Source: Gemmatimonadota bacterium
GTDB taxonomy: Bacteria; Gemmatimonadota; Gemmatimonadetes; Gemmatimonadales; Gemmatimonadaceae
Assembly (NCBI GenBank): GCA_028287205.1
Contig: JAQBQC010000412.1
Location: 1-5,151 of the forward strand
Direction of reading: 5' to 3'
Length of the DNA: 5,151 nt
Part shown: in pieces, positions 1 through 5,151 of the stretch
Layout of the letters: each line of letters begins with the position of its first letter
Numbering within the stretch: position 1 is the stretch's first letter
Notes under the pieces: model-generated
What the model was told of the DNA's origin: nothing
Seen by the model: the letters and a program-made list of their open reading frames with translations, nothing else
Databases searched by the model: none
Made by a program: the position numbers and the translations under genes

Positions 1-531
1 GCGACGGCGCAGCGGCAATGGATTCCATCGAAGGCCGGCCTGCTCGATGCGGTCGGCATCTCGCTCCGCCTCGGCGCTGCCATCGCGGCGCTCGGCGTGA
101 TCGTCGCCGGTGTCGCGCCGCGCCGGCTCACGCGCGCGCTCGCGGCGCGGGGGCTTCCCGCGTGGGCCGCCTATCTCGTCATCGCCTCGCTCGAGGCGGT
201 GCCCGAGGCGCGCCGGCGCGCCGACGACGTGCTCGATGCGCAGCGATGCCGAGGCGTGGCGGTGGGGAAGGGCACTGGCGTGCGCGGCAGGCTGCGGGCG
301 CTTCCCGCGCTCGCCGGACCTCTGATCGTGGGGCTCGTGACGGAGTCCGAGGAGCGCGCCCTCGCGCTCGACGCGCGCGCATTCGAGCCGAGCGCGCGGC
401 GCACCGCACTCGCGCCCATCGCGGATCCGATCGCCGAACGATGGGTGCGGCGCGTGATCTGGCTCGCGCTCGCCGCGGTGATCGCGTGGCGGCTCTGGGA
501 GTTTGCGCGCTCGCTCACGATAGCTGCGTGA
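1..531 (+). CDS. ECF transporter transmembrane subunit EcfT/CbiQ-like, C-terminal part (5' end outside window)
   Basis: This is the membrane coupling subunit of an energy-coupling factor importer, which links the cytoplasmic ATPases to the substrate-binding S subunit. The frame is open from base 1, so the start lies upstream; 176 residues are visible. A hydrophobic segment lies at about 55-115, a second around 310-345, and a C-terminal membrane helix at about 455-500. The family's two cytoplasmic coupling motifs (X-Arg-X) can be seen: AQRCRG at 241-255, and ARA at 373-381 within ALDARAFE. In the family these arginines sit on coupling helices that dock into the ATPase grooves. The TGA stop overlaps the GTG start of the fused ATPase gene (GTGA, 528-531), which implies translational coupling and a joint operon. 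The first motif has Cys and the second ends in Ala where ARG is more usual. The family assignment is firm because of the motifs and the neighbour; the substrate cannot be inferred. Confidence 0.85.
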   Translation, partial: ATAQRQWIPSKAGLLDAVGISLRLGAAIAALGVIVAGVAPRRLTRALAARGLPAWAAYLVIASLEAVPEARRRADDVLDAQRCRGVAVGKGTGVRGRLRALPALAGPLIVGLVTESEERALALDARAFEPSARRTALAPIADPIAERWVRRVIWLALAAVIAWRLWEFARSLTIAA

Positions 532-1976
532 GCGCCCCACCGCTCGCGCTGTCGATGCGATTACGCACGGTGGCCTACGACGATCGCGTGGCGCTGCGCG
601 ACATCGCGCTCGACATCGCCGGCGGAGAGATCGTCGGGGTAGCGGGGCACGTGGGAGCGGGAAAGAGCACGCTCGCACTGGCGGCCGCGGGGTTGCTCGG
701 GCGCTCCGTTCCCGCAGTGATCAACGGGACGATCGTGCACCCGCTCGGCGGCCGTCCTCCGGCGGCGTTCGTGTTCGCCAATCCATCGACGCAGCTTACC
801 GAGCTCGGTGAGACCGTCGAGGAAGAGGTCGCGGTGGGCCCGGAAAATCAGGCGCTCGATTCGCACGCGATTCGCTCGCGCGTGGATGGAGCGCTCGCGC
901 TCGCGGATGCACTGCCGCTCGCGCTGCGCATTCCGCGCGAGCTCTCCGGCGGCGAGCTTCAGCGAGTGGCGCTCGCCTCCGCGCTCGCCCTCGATGCGCC
1001 GCTCCTCGTGCTCGACGAGCCAACGGCGCAGCTCGACCCGGAATCAGCCGCACAGTTCGCGAACGCCGTGCGCGCGCTCAGCGAGAGAGGAGTGGCCGTG
1101 CTGATCGTCGAGCAGAATCTCGCGTTGCTCGCGTCGCTCGCCGATCGCGTGATCGTGCTCGCCGATGGCGCCGTGCTCGCGAGCGGCGCGCCGCGCGACG
1201 TGCTCGGACGCAATCCGCCGCTCGACGCACGGCTCGGCGCGCTTCGCACTGCGAACGATGCGCGCCCCCATCGCACCCACACAGAGCACCCGCCGCTGCT
1301 CACTATCGAAGGGCTGAGCGCTGGCTACGGGGATCGCGAAGTGCTGCACGAGCTGTCGCTCGAGATCGGGGACGGAGAGGTCGTCGCCTGGATCGGTAGG
1401 AATGGCGCCGGCAAGAGCACTCTTGCCCGAGCGATCATGGGGCTCGTGCCGGCCCGAGCGGGGCACATCGGGGTAGCAGAGAGGGAGATCTCCAGCCTTC
1501 CCGTGCACGAGCGGGCGCGCCTGGTGGGCCTCGTGTTCCAGGATCCGCGTCGCCAGCTGTTCTCGCGAACCGTGCTCGAAGAGGCCATGTTCGGTCCACG
1601 CACGCTCGGCGTTGCACGATCGGTTGCGCGTGCGCAGGCCAGGGAAGCGCTGTCCGTTGTGGGTTTGCAGGAGCGCGAGTCGGAGCACCCGGGCGATCTC
1701 GCGCCGCAGGTGCAGCGACGGCTGGCGATCGCCTCGGCGCTCGCGACGCGGCCGCGCTTTTTGATGCTGGACGAGCCCACCGCGGGGCAGGATGCGGAGG
1801 GTCGCGGATTCATTCGCGCGGCGCTCGAGATTCAGCGCTCGCGGGGGGCCGCGGCGGTCATTACGCACGACCTCGGATTCGCGCAAGACGCGTGCGATCA
1901 TAATGTTACGATCACCGGTGGTCATATGTCGCATATCGGGAGAATCTCCGTCGAAACAGATATTTCCCATCGCTGA
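528..1976 (+). CDS. Fused two-domain ECF transporter ATPase (EcfA-EcfA' fusion, YkoD-like layout)
   Basis: A 482-residue cytoplasmic protein with two ABC ATPase domains in tandem (about 10-230 and 257-470), joined by a polar linker; it should power the adjacent EcfT subunit. Domain 1 has Walker A GHVGAGKST (40-48), signature LSGGE (139-143) and Walker B LLVLDE (159-164). Its Q-loop reads VFANP with Ala84 instead of Gln, and the switch histidine is Gln196 (IVEQN). Domain 2 has Walker A GRNGAGKST (290-298), VFQDP with Gln338, Walker B FLMLDE (411-416) and His447 (ITHD), but its signature is LAPQV (391-395). I chose GTG 528 because it overlaps the EcfT stop by 4 nt and begins just before the first ABC strand; ATG 555 is an alternative. 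The frame stays open upstream to base 18, but that part is the shadow of ecfT. The protein ends soon after the H-loop, shorter than many EcfA proteins. Double ATPases of this size occur in YkoD-type ECF systems (family knowledge); the substrate is unknown. Confidence 0.9.
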   Translation: MSAPPLALSMRLRTVAYDDRVALRDIALDIAGGEIVGVAGHVGAGKSTLALAAAGLLGRSVPAVINGTIVHPLGGRPPAAFVFANPSTQLTELGETVEEEVAVGPENQALDSHAIRSRVDGALALADALPLALRIPRELSGGELQRVALASALALDAPLLVLDEPTAQLDPESAAQFANAVRALSERGVAVLIVEQNLALLASLADRVIVLADGAVLASGAPRDVLGRNPPLDARLGALRTANDARPHRTHTEHPPLLTIEGLSAGYGDREVLHELSLEIGDGEVVAWIGRNGAGKSTLARAIMGLVPARAGHIGVAEREISSLPVHERARLVGLVFQDPRRQLFSRTVLEEAMFGPRTLGVARSVARAQAREALSVVGLQERESEHPGDLAPQVQRRLAIASALATRPRFLMLDEPTAGQDAEGRGFIRAALEIQRSRGAAAVITHDLGFAQDACDHNVTITGGHMSHIGRISVETDISHR

Positions 1977-1997
1977 ACAGGCTCCCTTCAGGCATCG

Positions 1998-3665
1998 ATG
2001 TCATACGCTCTGACCTTCGCCCGTCACTTCGCTCGCCTCGTGCAGATGCTGCTCATCGAAGGGGGTGCCTTCGACAAGCAGCTTGCTACGCTGCGATCGC
2101 TCGTGACCGTGTCGGAGCAGGGCCCCGTGAAGCTGGTCCTGCACGACATGCAGCTGCTCTCGGCCAACGCGGAGGTCGTGCCCGCGCGCTTCGAGGGAGT
2201 GGACGGCCTGGTGGCGCAGCTCATCGGCCACTCCATCATCGAGATCGACTTTCAGCAGAACGCGTCGCCCGCGGATCTGCTCCTCGCGGCGAAGCTGCTC
2301 TCCGTGGCCGCGTCGCCGGGCAACGGCGGCGAGGTCGCGCTCTCGCGCGTGCGCGCGCTCGATGCGCAGACGATCACGCTCAAGGTCGACATGCCCGTCG
2401 CGCCGAAGACTCCCACAACCGCGCTTCCGAACTCGAAGCTCGGCAACGCGGGCAGCGGGATCATGCGCAACAGCATGCAGATGTTCATGCCGACCACCGG
2501 CCAGTTCGAAGCGATCCAGGCGAGCAGCGCGGAAGTGGGCGACGGTGAGGAGCTCGACGCCGAGGACATCGTGCGCGAGCAGGATCCAGAGGCGATGTTC
2601 GCGGCCTTCGCTACATCGTCGACCCCGAAGGGCTCAATGGTGCGGCTCTTCGAGCAGCTCGATCATGCGCGCGAGGCGACGGTCGTGGGCGGACATCTCG
2701 ACACGCTCGTCAAGCTCGCCGCAGATGCGTCGGGCAAGGATCGAATCGACATCGTTGCCGACGTCTTCTACGGCCTCGTGAAGCGCGAGGGCGACATCGA
2801 GGACAAGATGTCGAAGCGCCAGTACGCGCTCGCCGTTCGTCGCCTCTGCGTGCCGCGCGTGCTCAAGTGCATCGTCGAGCTGCTGCCGCGCCGCCGCGAG
2901 AACTACGAGCAGTACATGGCGATCTTCATGCGGGCCGAGGAGGATGGAACGGAAGCGCTTGTCGAAGCGCTGATCTCCGCGCCATCGATCACGGACCGCC
3001 GCGTCTACTACGACTCGCTCCTTCGCCTGCGCACGGGCGTGCGCACGCTCGTCCACATGCTCGGCGATCCGCGGTGGTTCGTCGTCCGCAACGCGATCGA
3101 GCTGCTTGGCGAGATGCGCGTGGCCGAGGCGGATACGGAGCTGGAGAAGATGCTCGAGCATCGCGACGATCGCGTGCGCACGGCTGCAGCCAGCGCGCTC
3201 GCGAAGCTCGGGCCGGGCGTCGCGGCGAAGGGAATGCGCGGCGCGCTGCGCGATGCGCCGGAAGAGGTGCGCGAGCGCGCGGCGGAGGCGATGGCGCTGC
3301 AGCGCAGCGGCTCGGTCGACTCACTCGTGCGCGCGCTCGACAAGGAAGACGACAATCGCGTGCAGATGGCGATGGTCACGGCACTCGGCCAGCTCGGCAC
3401 GCCGCACGCCGTCGAGAAGCTGATGGACATCGCGCGCACCGAGAAAGGGCTGCTCAACAAGCGTCGTCCAACACCGATGCGTGTGGCCGCCGTGCACGCG
3501 CTCGGCGACGTGAAGACATCGAGCGCGCTCGCGGCGCTGCAGACGCTGCTGCGAGACAAGGAGAAGGCCGTGCGCGGCGCGGCGTCGTGGGTGATGATGG
3601 GACGCAAGCGCGAGAGCGGGAAATTCCCCACGCCTGAGGACACGGAGCACATCGAAGAGGAATAG
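1998..3665 (+). CDS. HEAT-repeat protein with a distinct N-terminal domain
   Basis: A 555-residue protein of unknown specific function. HEAT repeats are pairs of helices that stack into a solenoid and usually serve protein-protein binding. Residues about 351-540 show roughly five repeats: leucine- and alanine-rich helix pairs with recurring D-x-x-x-x-V-R-x-A-A blocks, for example DDRVRTAAASALAKLG (390-405) and EEVRERAAEAMAL (422-434). Residues 1-105 form a separate alpha/beta region ending in ADLLLAAKLLSVA. Residues 131-215 are rich in Pro, Thr, Ser and then acidic residues and look like a flexible linker. Residues 215-345 are helical and may be divergent repeats. The tail is acidic (EEE). 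No signal peptide or membrane helix is seen, so it is probably cytoplasmic. ATG 1998 is the first possible start after the in-frame TGA at 1974-1976; only a weak AGG lies 5 nt before it. It follows the ATPase gene by 21 nt with no terminator between, so co-transcription is possible, but a functional link is not shown. Confidence 0.85.
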   Translation: MSYALTFARHFARLVQMLLIEGGAFDKQLATLRSLVTVSEQGPVKLVLHDMQLLSANAEVVPARFEGVDGLVAQLIGHSIIEIDFQQNASPADLLLAAKLLSVAASPGNGGEVALSRVRALDAQTITLKVDMPVAPKTPTTALPNSKLGNAGSGIMRNSMQMFMPTTGQFEAIQASSAEVGDGEELDAEDIVREQDPEAMFAAFATSSTPKGSMVRLFEQLDHAREATVVGGHLDTLVKLAADASGKDRIDIVADVFYGLVKREGDIEDKMSKRQYALAVRRLCVPRVLKCIVELLPRRRENYEQYMAIFMRAEEDGTEALVEALISAPSITDRRVYYDSLLRLRTGVRTLVHMLGDPRWFVVRNAIELLGEMRVAEADTELEKMLEHRDDRVRTAAASALAKLGPGVAAKGMRGALRDAPEEVRERAAEAMALQRSGSVDSLVRALDKEDDNRVQMAMVTALGQLGTPHAVEKLMDIARTEKGLLNKRRPTPMRVAAVHALGDVKTSSALAALQTLLRDKEKAVRGAASWVMMGRKRESGKFPTPEDTEHIEEE

Positions 3666-3689
3666 CGGCGCGCGTCGTCCTGCACGAGA

Positions 3690-3727
3690 AAGTCCCCACT
3701 CGCGAAACGTGCCGCGAGTGGGGACTT
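3690..3727. terminator. Bidirectional intrinsic terminator between convergent genes
   Basis: A perfect 15-bp inverted repeat (3690-3704 with 3713-3727) encloses an 8-nt loop. It sits between the stop of the HEAT gene (3665) and the stop of the MerR gene (3741), which point towards each other. The + strand side is followed by a T-rich stretch (CTTCGCTTTCC); read on the - strand, the stem runs into ACTTTCT. The T-tracts are short and interrupted, but stem strength and position support termination in both directions. Confidence 0.85.
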
Positions 3728-3740
3728 CGCTTTCCAGTGA

Positions 3741-4085
3741 CTACACGAGAGCCGCAAAGGCCTTCGACATATAGGTGAACATCTCCGGCGTCGGCACCTC
3801 GCCGAGCTTTTGCTGGAGCGTCGGACCTTCGTGCTCGTACATCGTCTTCACCGCCTGGGCGATCTTCGGATCGCCGCCGGTGAACTCCTCCACGAGTGCC
3901 TTCCACCGGCGCGCAATCGCCAGGATCTCCGGCGACGTCGGATCGACGTTCTCGGCCATCGCCTTGCGCACCTTCGGAATGATCTCGTTCCACGAATCGT
4001 GCACCTCGTGCATGTGCGCTTCGCCGATCCGCGTTCGTCTGTCGCGGAGCACTTCGAGCTGCTCCGTCGTAAAGTATTTCTCCAT
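3741..4085 (-). other. Possible internal translation product: TipAS-like ligand-binding domain alone
   Basis: Starting at Met132 of the MerR gene, in the same frame, a 114-residue protein would consist of just the ligand-binding domain without the DNA-binding part. The start is preceded by AGGTGA at ideal spacing, while the full-length start lacks one. In Streptomyces lividans the tipA gene is known to produce a long activator (TipAL) and an internally started ligand-binding protein (TipAS) in the same way. Whether that happens here is inference; the Shine-Dalgarno could be chance, since the bases also encode QVT. Confidence 0.4.
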
Positions 4086-4478
4086 GGCGGTCGTCACCTG
4101 AATGATCTGGCAGAGGTCATCGATCGATGCCACCTCCACCATGTCCAAATGCGTTGCGAGCCCGTGCAGGCGCTCGGCCAGGCGATTCTGCAGAGCGATC
4201 TGCTCGTGCAGCCTGGCGAGATGCAGGTCGATCACTTCGCGAGGCGACATCGCCGCTCCGTCGAGCAGCTGCTTCACCTCTTCCAGCGGAATCCCCATCA
4301 GTCGCAGCGATTGGATCTGCTGCAGCCGTGCGATGTCCGCCTGCTGATACAGGCGATGACCCGACGGCGTGCGCAGCGTGGGCGTGAGCAGCCCGATCTC
4401 GTCGTAGTGATGGAGCGCGCGCACCGACATGCCGGTCCGGCTCGCGAGCTCGCCCACCTTCCATGGAGGAAGCGTCAT
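3741..4478 (-). CDS. MerR-family transcriptional regulator with TipAS-type ligand-binding domain
   Basis: A 245-residue regulator. Residues 5-75 are a typical MerR DNA-binding domain: WKVGELASRTGMSVRALHHY covers the helix-turn-helix, EIGLL and TPSGHRLY form the wing region, and a second helical pair runs through IARLQQIQSLRLMGIPLEEV. Residues about 78-115 form the long dimerisation helix. Residues about 130-245 resemble the TipAS domain, starting with MEKYFTTEQLEVLRDRR and including RRWKALVEEFTGGDP; in the family this helical domain senses small hydrophobic ligands and turns the regulator into an activator. The only cysteine is Cys123, outside that domain, so the covalent thiopeptide capture known for Streptomyces TipA is unlikely. 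The start at 4478 fits the usual MerR N-terminus, but no Shine-Dalgarno is visible before it. The gene has its own MerR-type promoter and palindrome about 50-75 nt upstream, so self-regulation is likely. No separate target gene is visible here; the ligand is unknown. Confidence 0.93.
   Translation of the reverse strand: MTLPPWKVGELASRTGMSVRALHHYDEIGLLTPTLRTPSGHRLYQQADIARLQQIQSLRLMGIPLEEVKQLLDGAAMSPREVIDLHLARLHEQIALQNRLAERLHGLATHLDMVEVASIDDLCQIIQVTTAMEKYFTTEQLEVLRDRRTRIGEAHMHEVHDSWNEIIPKVRKAMAENVDPTSPEILAIARRWKALVEEFTGGDPKIAQAVKTMYEHEGPTLQQKLGEVPTPEMFTYMSKAFAALV
4083..4099 (-). promoter_or_regulatory. Internal Shine-Dalgarno and ATG within the MerR gene
   Basis: Read on the - strand, AGGTGA (4099-4094) lies 8 nt before an in-frame ATG (4085-4083, Met132 of the regulator). 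This is the best Shine-Dalgarno I found in the - strand regulator region, and it sits at the boundary between the dimerisation helix and the ligand-binding domain. It decides the possible short isoform. Confidence 0.45.
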
Positions 4479-4482
4479 CTTG

Positions 4483-4498
4483 GTTCGATCTGTTCGAT
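4483..4498. repeat. Short direct repeat in the MerR leader
   Basis: GTTCGAT occurs twice (4483-4489 and 4492-4498), 9 bp apart, in the presumed untranslated leader just before the regulator's start codon. It occupies the place where a Shine-Dalgarno would be expected. It may be chance; no function is claimed. Confidence 0.5.
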
Positions 4499-4525
4499 GG
4501 GGAGAGTGTCTGTGGCCACGGGAAC

Positions 4526-4556
4526 AGCATAAGTCCTCACGTTACGTGAGGTGCAA
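4526..4556 (-). promoter_or_regulatory. MerR-type promoter with 19-bp spacer, driving the MerR regulator
   Basis: On the - strand a -35 box TTGCAC (4556-4551) and a -10 box TATGCT (4531-4526) are separated by exactly 19 bp. That overlong spacer is the hallmark of promoters that MerR-family proteins activate by twisting the DNA. The spacer is filled by a perfect palindrome. Transcription should start near 4519 and give a leader of about 40 nt before the ATG at 4478. From memory the arrangement closely resembles the Streptomyces tipA promoter (TTGCACCTCACGT...), which supports both the promoter call and the TipA-like class of the regulator. Confidence 0.85.
4535..4551. promoter_or_regulatory. 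17-bp perfect palindrome, probable MerR operator
   Basis: CCTCACGT and ACGTGAGG flank a single central base, giving two perfect 8-bp half sites. It lies in the 19-bp spacer of the regulator's promoter, touching the last base of the -35 box, as MerR-family operators do. It is the expected binding site of the dimer encoded directly downstream. Confidence 0.87.
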
Positions 4557-4575
4557 GAGGCAATTTCAGCATATG

Positions 4576-4606
4576 AAAAATCGCCGGGCTCCTAGCCTCG
4601 GCGATT
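4576..4606 (-). terminator. Intrinsic terminator of the M42 peptidase gene
   Basis: On the - strand an 8-bp stem AATCGCCG/CGGCGATT (4606-4599 with 4586-4579) continues, after one bulged base, into a 4-bp GGCT/AGCC stem closed by a 3-nt loop. It is followed directly by a run of T (4580-4576). It lies 27 nt beyond the peptidase stop and just before the MerR promoter, so it separates the two - strand genes. Confidence 0.85.
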
Positions 4607-4632
4607 CTCACAATCCGTGGTGCCGCAGCGTG

Positions 4633-5151
4633 TTACCGCGCGGTGAAGTCCGTGTTCTCGTCCACCCGACGGCAGGCTTCGGCCAGAAGCGTCGCGGCAC
4701 GATCGACATCCTCGAGACTCACGAGCTCGTTCGGCGAGTGCATGTAGCGATTCGGCACGGACACGAGCGCCGTCGCGATTCCCTGCGCCGACACGTGGAT
4801 CGCATCCGCATCGGTGGACGTGTCACGGCCGGCGGCCTGCAGCGTGTACGGCATCTTCAGGTCGTCCGCGGCGGCGCGCAGCGTGCGGAAGACCACCGGG
4901 CTGATGATCGATCCGCGCGTGAGCACCGGTCCGCTCCCGATCGCATGCTCGCCCAGCTCCTTCTTCTCGATGCCGGGGTGATCGGTGGCGAACGTGACGT
5001 CGTCGACGATCGCCATCTGCGCGCCGATGCACGACGCGCACACACCCGCGCCGCCGCCATGCCACGCGATCTCCTCCTGCGTGGTCGCCGCGGCAACCAC
5101 CTTCGCCTTGCCCGGCTTCTCGTTGTAGCGCCGCAGCGCCTCGAGCACGAC
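4633..5151 (-). CDS. M42-family metallopeptidase (glutamyl aminopeptidase/TET-like), C-terminal part
   Basis: M42 enzymes are cytoplasmic aminopeptidases with two metal ions, often forming large tetrahedral assemblies that degrade peptides. The frame is open to base 5151, so the N-terminal part, with the first metal His and Asp, is outside; 172 residues are visible. The key C-terminal elements are present. The Glu-Glu pair of TTQEEI (codons 5076-5071) provides the general base and a metal ligand. The Asp of ATDHPG (4983-4981) is a further metal ligand. The His of RYMHSPNE (4740-4738) is the last ligand. The block PVLTRGS followed by TSTDADAIHVSAQGIATALVSVP also fits the family. The GTG at 5148-5146 is an internal valine, not a start. 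The gene ends in TAA and has its own terminator downstream. Whether the protein is an aminopeptidase or one of the M42 proteins labelled endoglucanase in databases cannot be decided here; peptidase is more likely. Confidence 0.9.
   Translation of the reverse strand, partial: VVLEALRRYNEKPGKAKVVAAATTQEEIAWHGGGAGVCASCIGAQMAIVDDVTFATDHPGIEKKELGEHAIGSGPVLTRGSIISPVVFRTLRAAADDLKMPYTLQAAGRDTSTDADAIHVSAQGIATALVSVPNRYMHSPNELVSLEDVDRAATLLAEACRRVDENTDFTAR

Noticed and set aside
18..527. Upstream extension of the ATPase frame to an ATG at base 18 (652 residues)
   Set aside because: The extra 170 residues are low-complexity Arg/Ala-rich sequence read in the wrong frame of the EcfT gene; the GTG at 528 overlapping the EcfT stop fits far better.
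1876..1904. CATAAT (1899-1904) as a -10 box for the HEAT gene
   Set aside because: No acceptable -35 box at 16-18 bp; kept only as part of the low-GC patch observation.
1044..1970. 308-residue open frame on the - strand
   Set aside because: Antisense shadow of the ATPase gene, with compositionally odd His/Arg-rich protein and no recognisable domain.
3454..3993. 179-residue - strand frame crossing the terminator
   Set aside because: It runs through the terminator hairpin and overlaps two well-supported genes; the protein has no family features.
4512..4519. GTGGCCAC palindrome near the MerR transcription start
   Set aside because: Eight bases only, expected by chance in GC-rich DNA; the strong 17-bp palindrome nearby explains regulation.
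3810..4532. 240-residue + strand frame antisense to the MerR gene
   Set aside because: Mirror of the MerR coding sequence in a GC-rich genome; His/Arg/Leu-rich with no domain.

Overview
The window is a GC-rich bacterial chromosomal segment with dense coding, long GCG/CTC-rich codons and few Shine-Dalgarno sequences. It carries five protein genes, two of them cut by the window edges. The gene style (a long HEAT-repeat protein, an ECF transporter with fused ATPases, a TipAS-type MerR regulator, an M42 peptidase) would fit Gemmatimonadota or a similar high-GC soil phylum. That is a guess from style; no marker gene is present.

Left part, + strand (1-3665): the C-terminal part of an EcfT/CbiQ-type membrane subunit overlaps by 4 nt a gene for a 482-residue protein that fuses two EcfA-like ATPase domains. 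Together they form the energising module of an ECF (energy-coupling factor) vitamin or metal importer. The substrate-binding S subunit is not in the window, so the substrate is unknown. Twenty-one nt downstream is a 555-residue HEAT-repeat protein with a distinct N-terminal domain, possibly on the same transcript.

Middle: a perfect 15-bp hairpin (3690-3727) lies between the convergent HEAT and MerR genes and probably terminates both.

Right part, - strand (3741-5151): a TipAS-type MerR regulator has a textbook MerR promoter (TTGCAC, 19-bp spacer filled by a perfect 17-bp palindrome, TATGCT), so it probably controls itself. Upstream of it is the C-terminal part of an M42 metallopeptidase with its own intrinsic terminator, so the two - strand genes are transcriptionally separate.

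Most notable points: (1) in the fused ATPase, every degraded motif (Q-loop Gln and switch His of domain 1, signature of domain 2) falls in the same predicted composite ATP site, while the other site is fully consensus; (2) inside the MerR gene an AGGTGA sits 8 nt before an in-frame ATG at the start of the ligand-binding domain, whereas the main start has no visible Shine-Dalgarno. This suggests a separately translated ligand-binding protein, like the TipAL/TipAS pair of Streptomyces. (3) The regulator lacks the cysteines used by TipA to bind thiopeptides. No RNA gene, mobile element or CRISPR array was seen.
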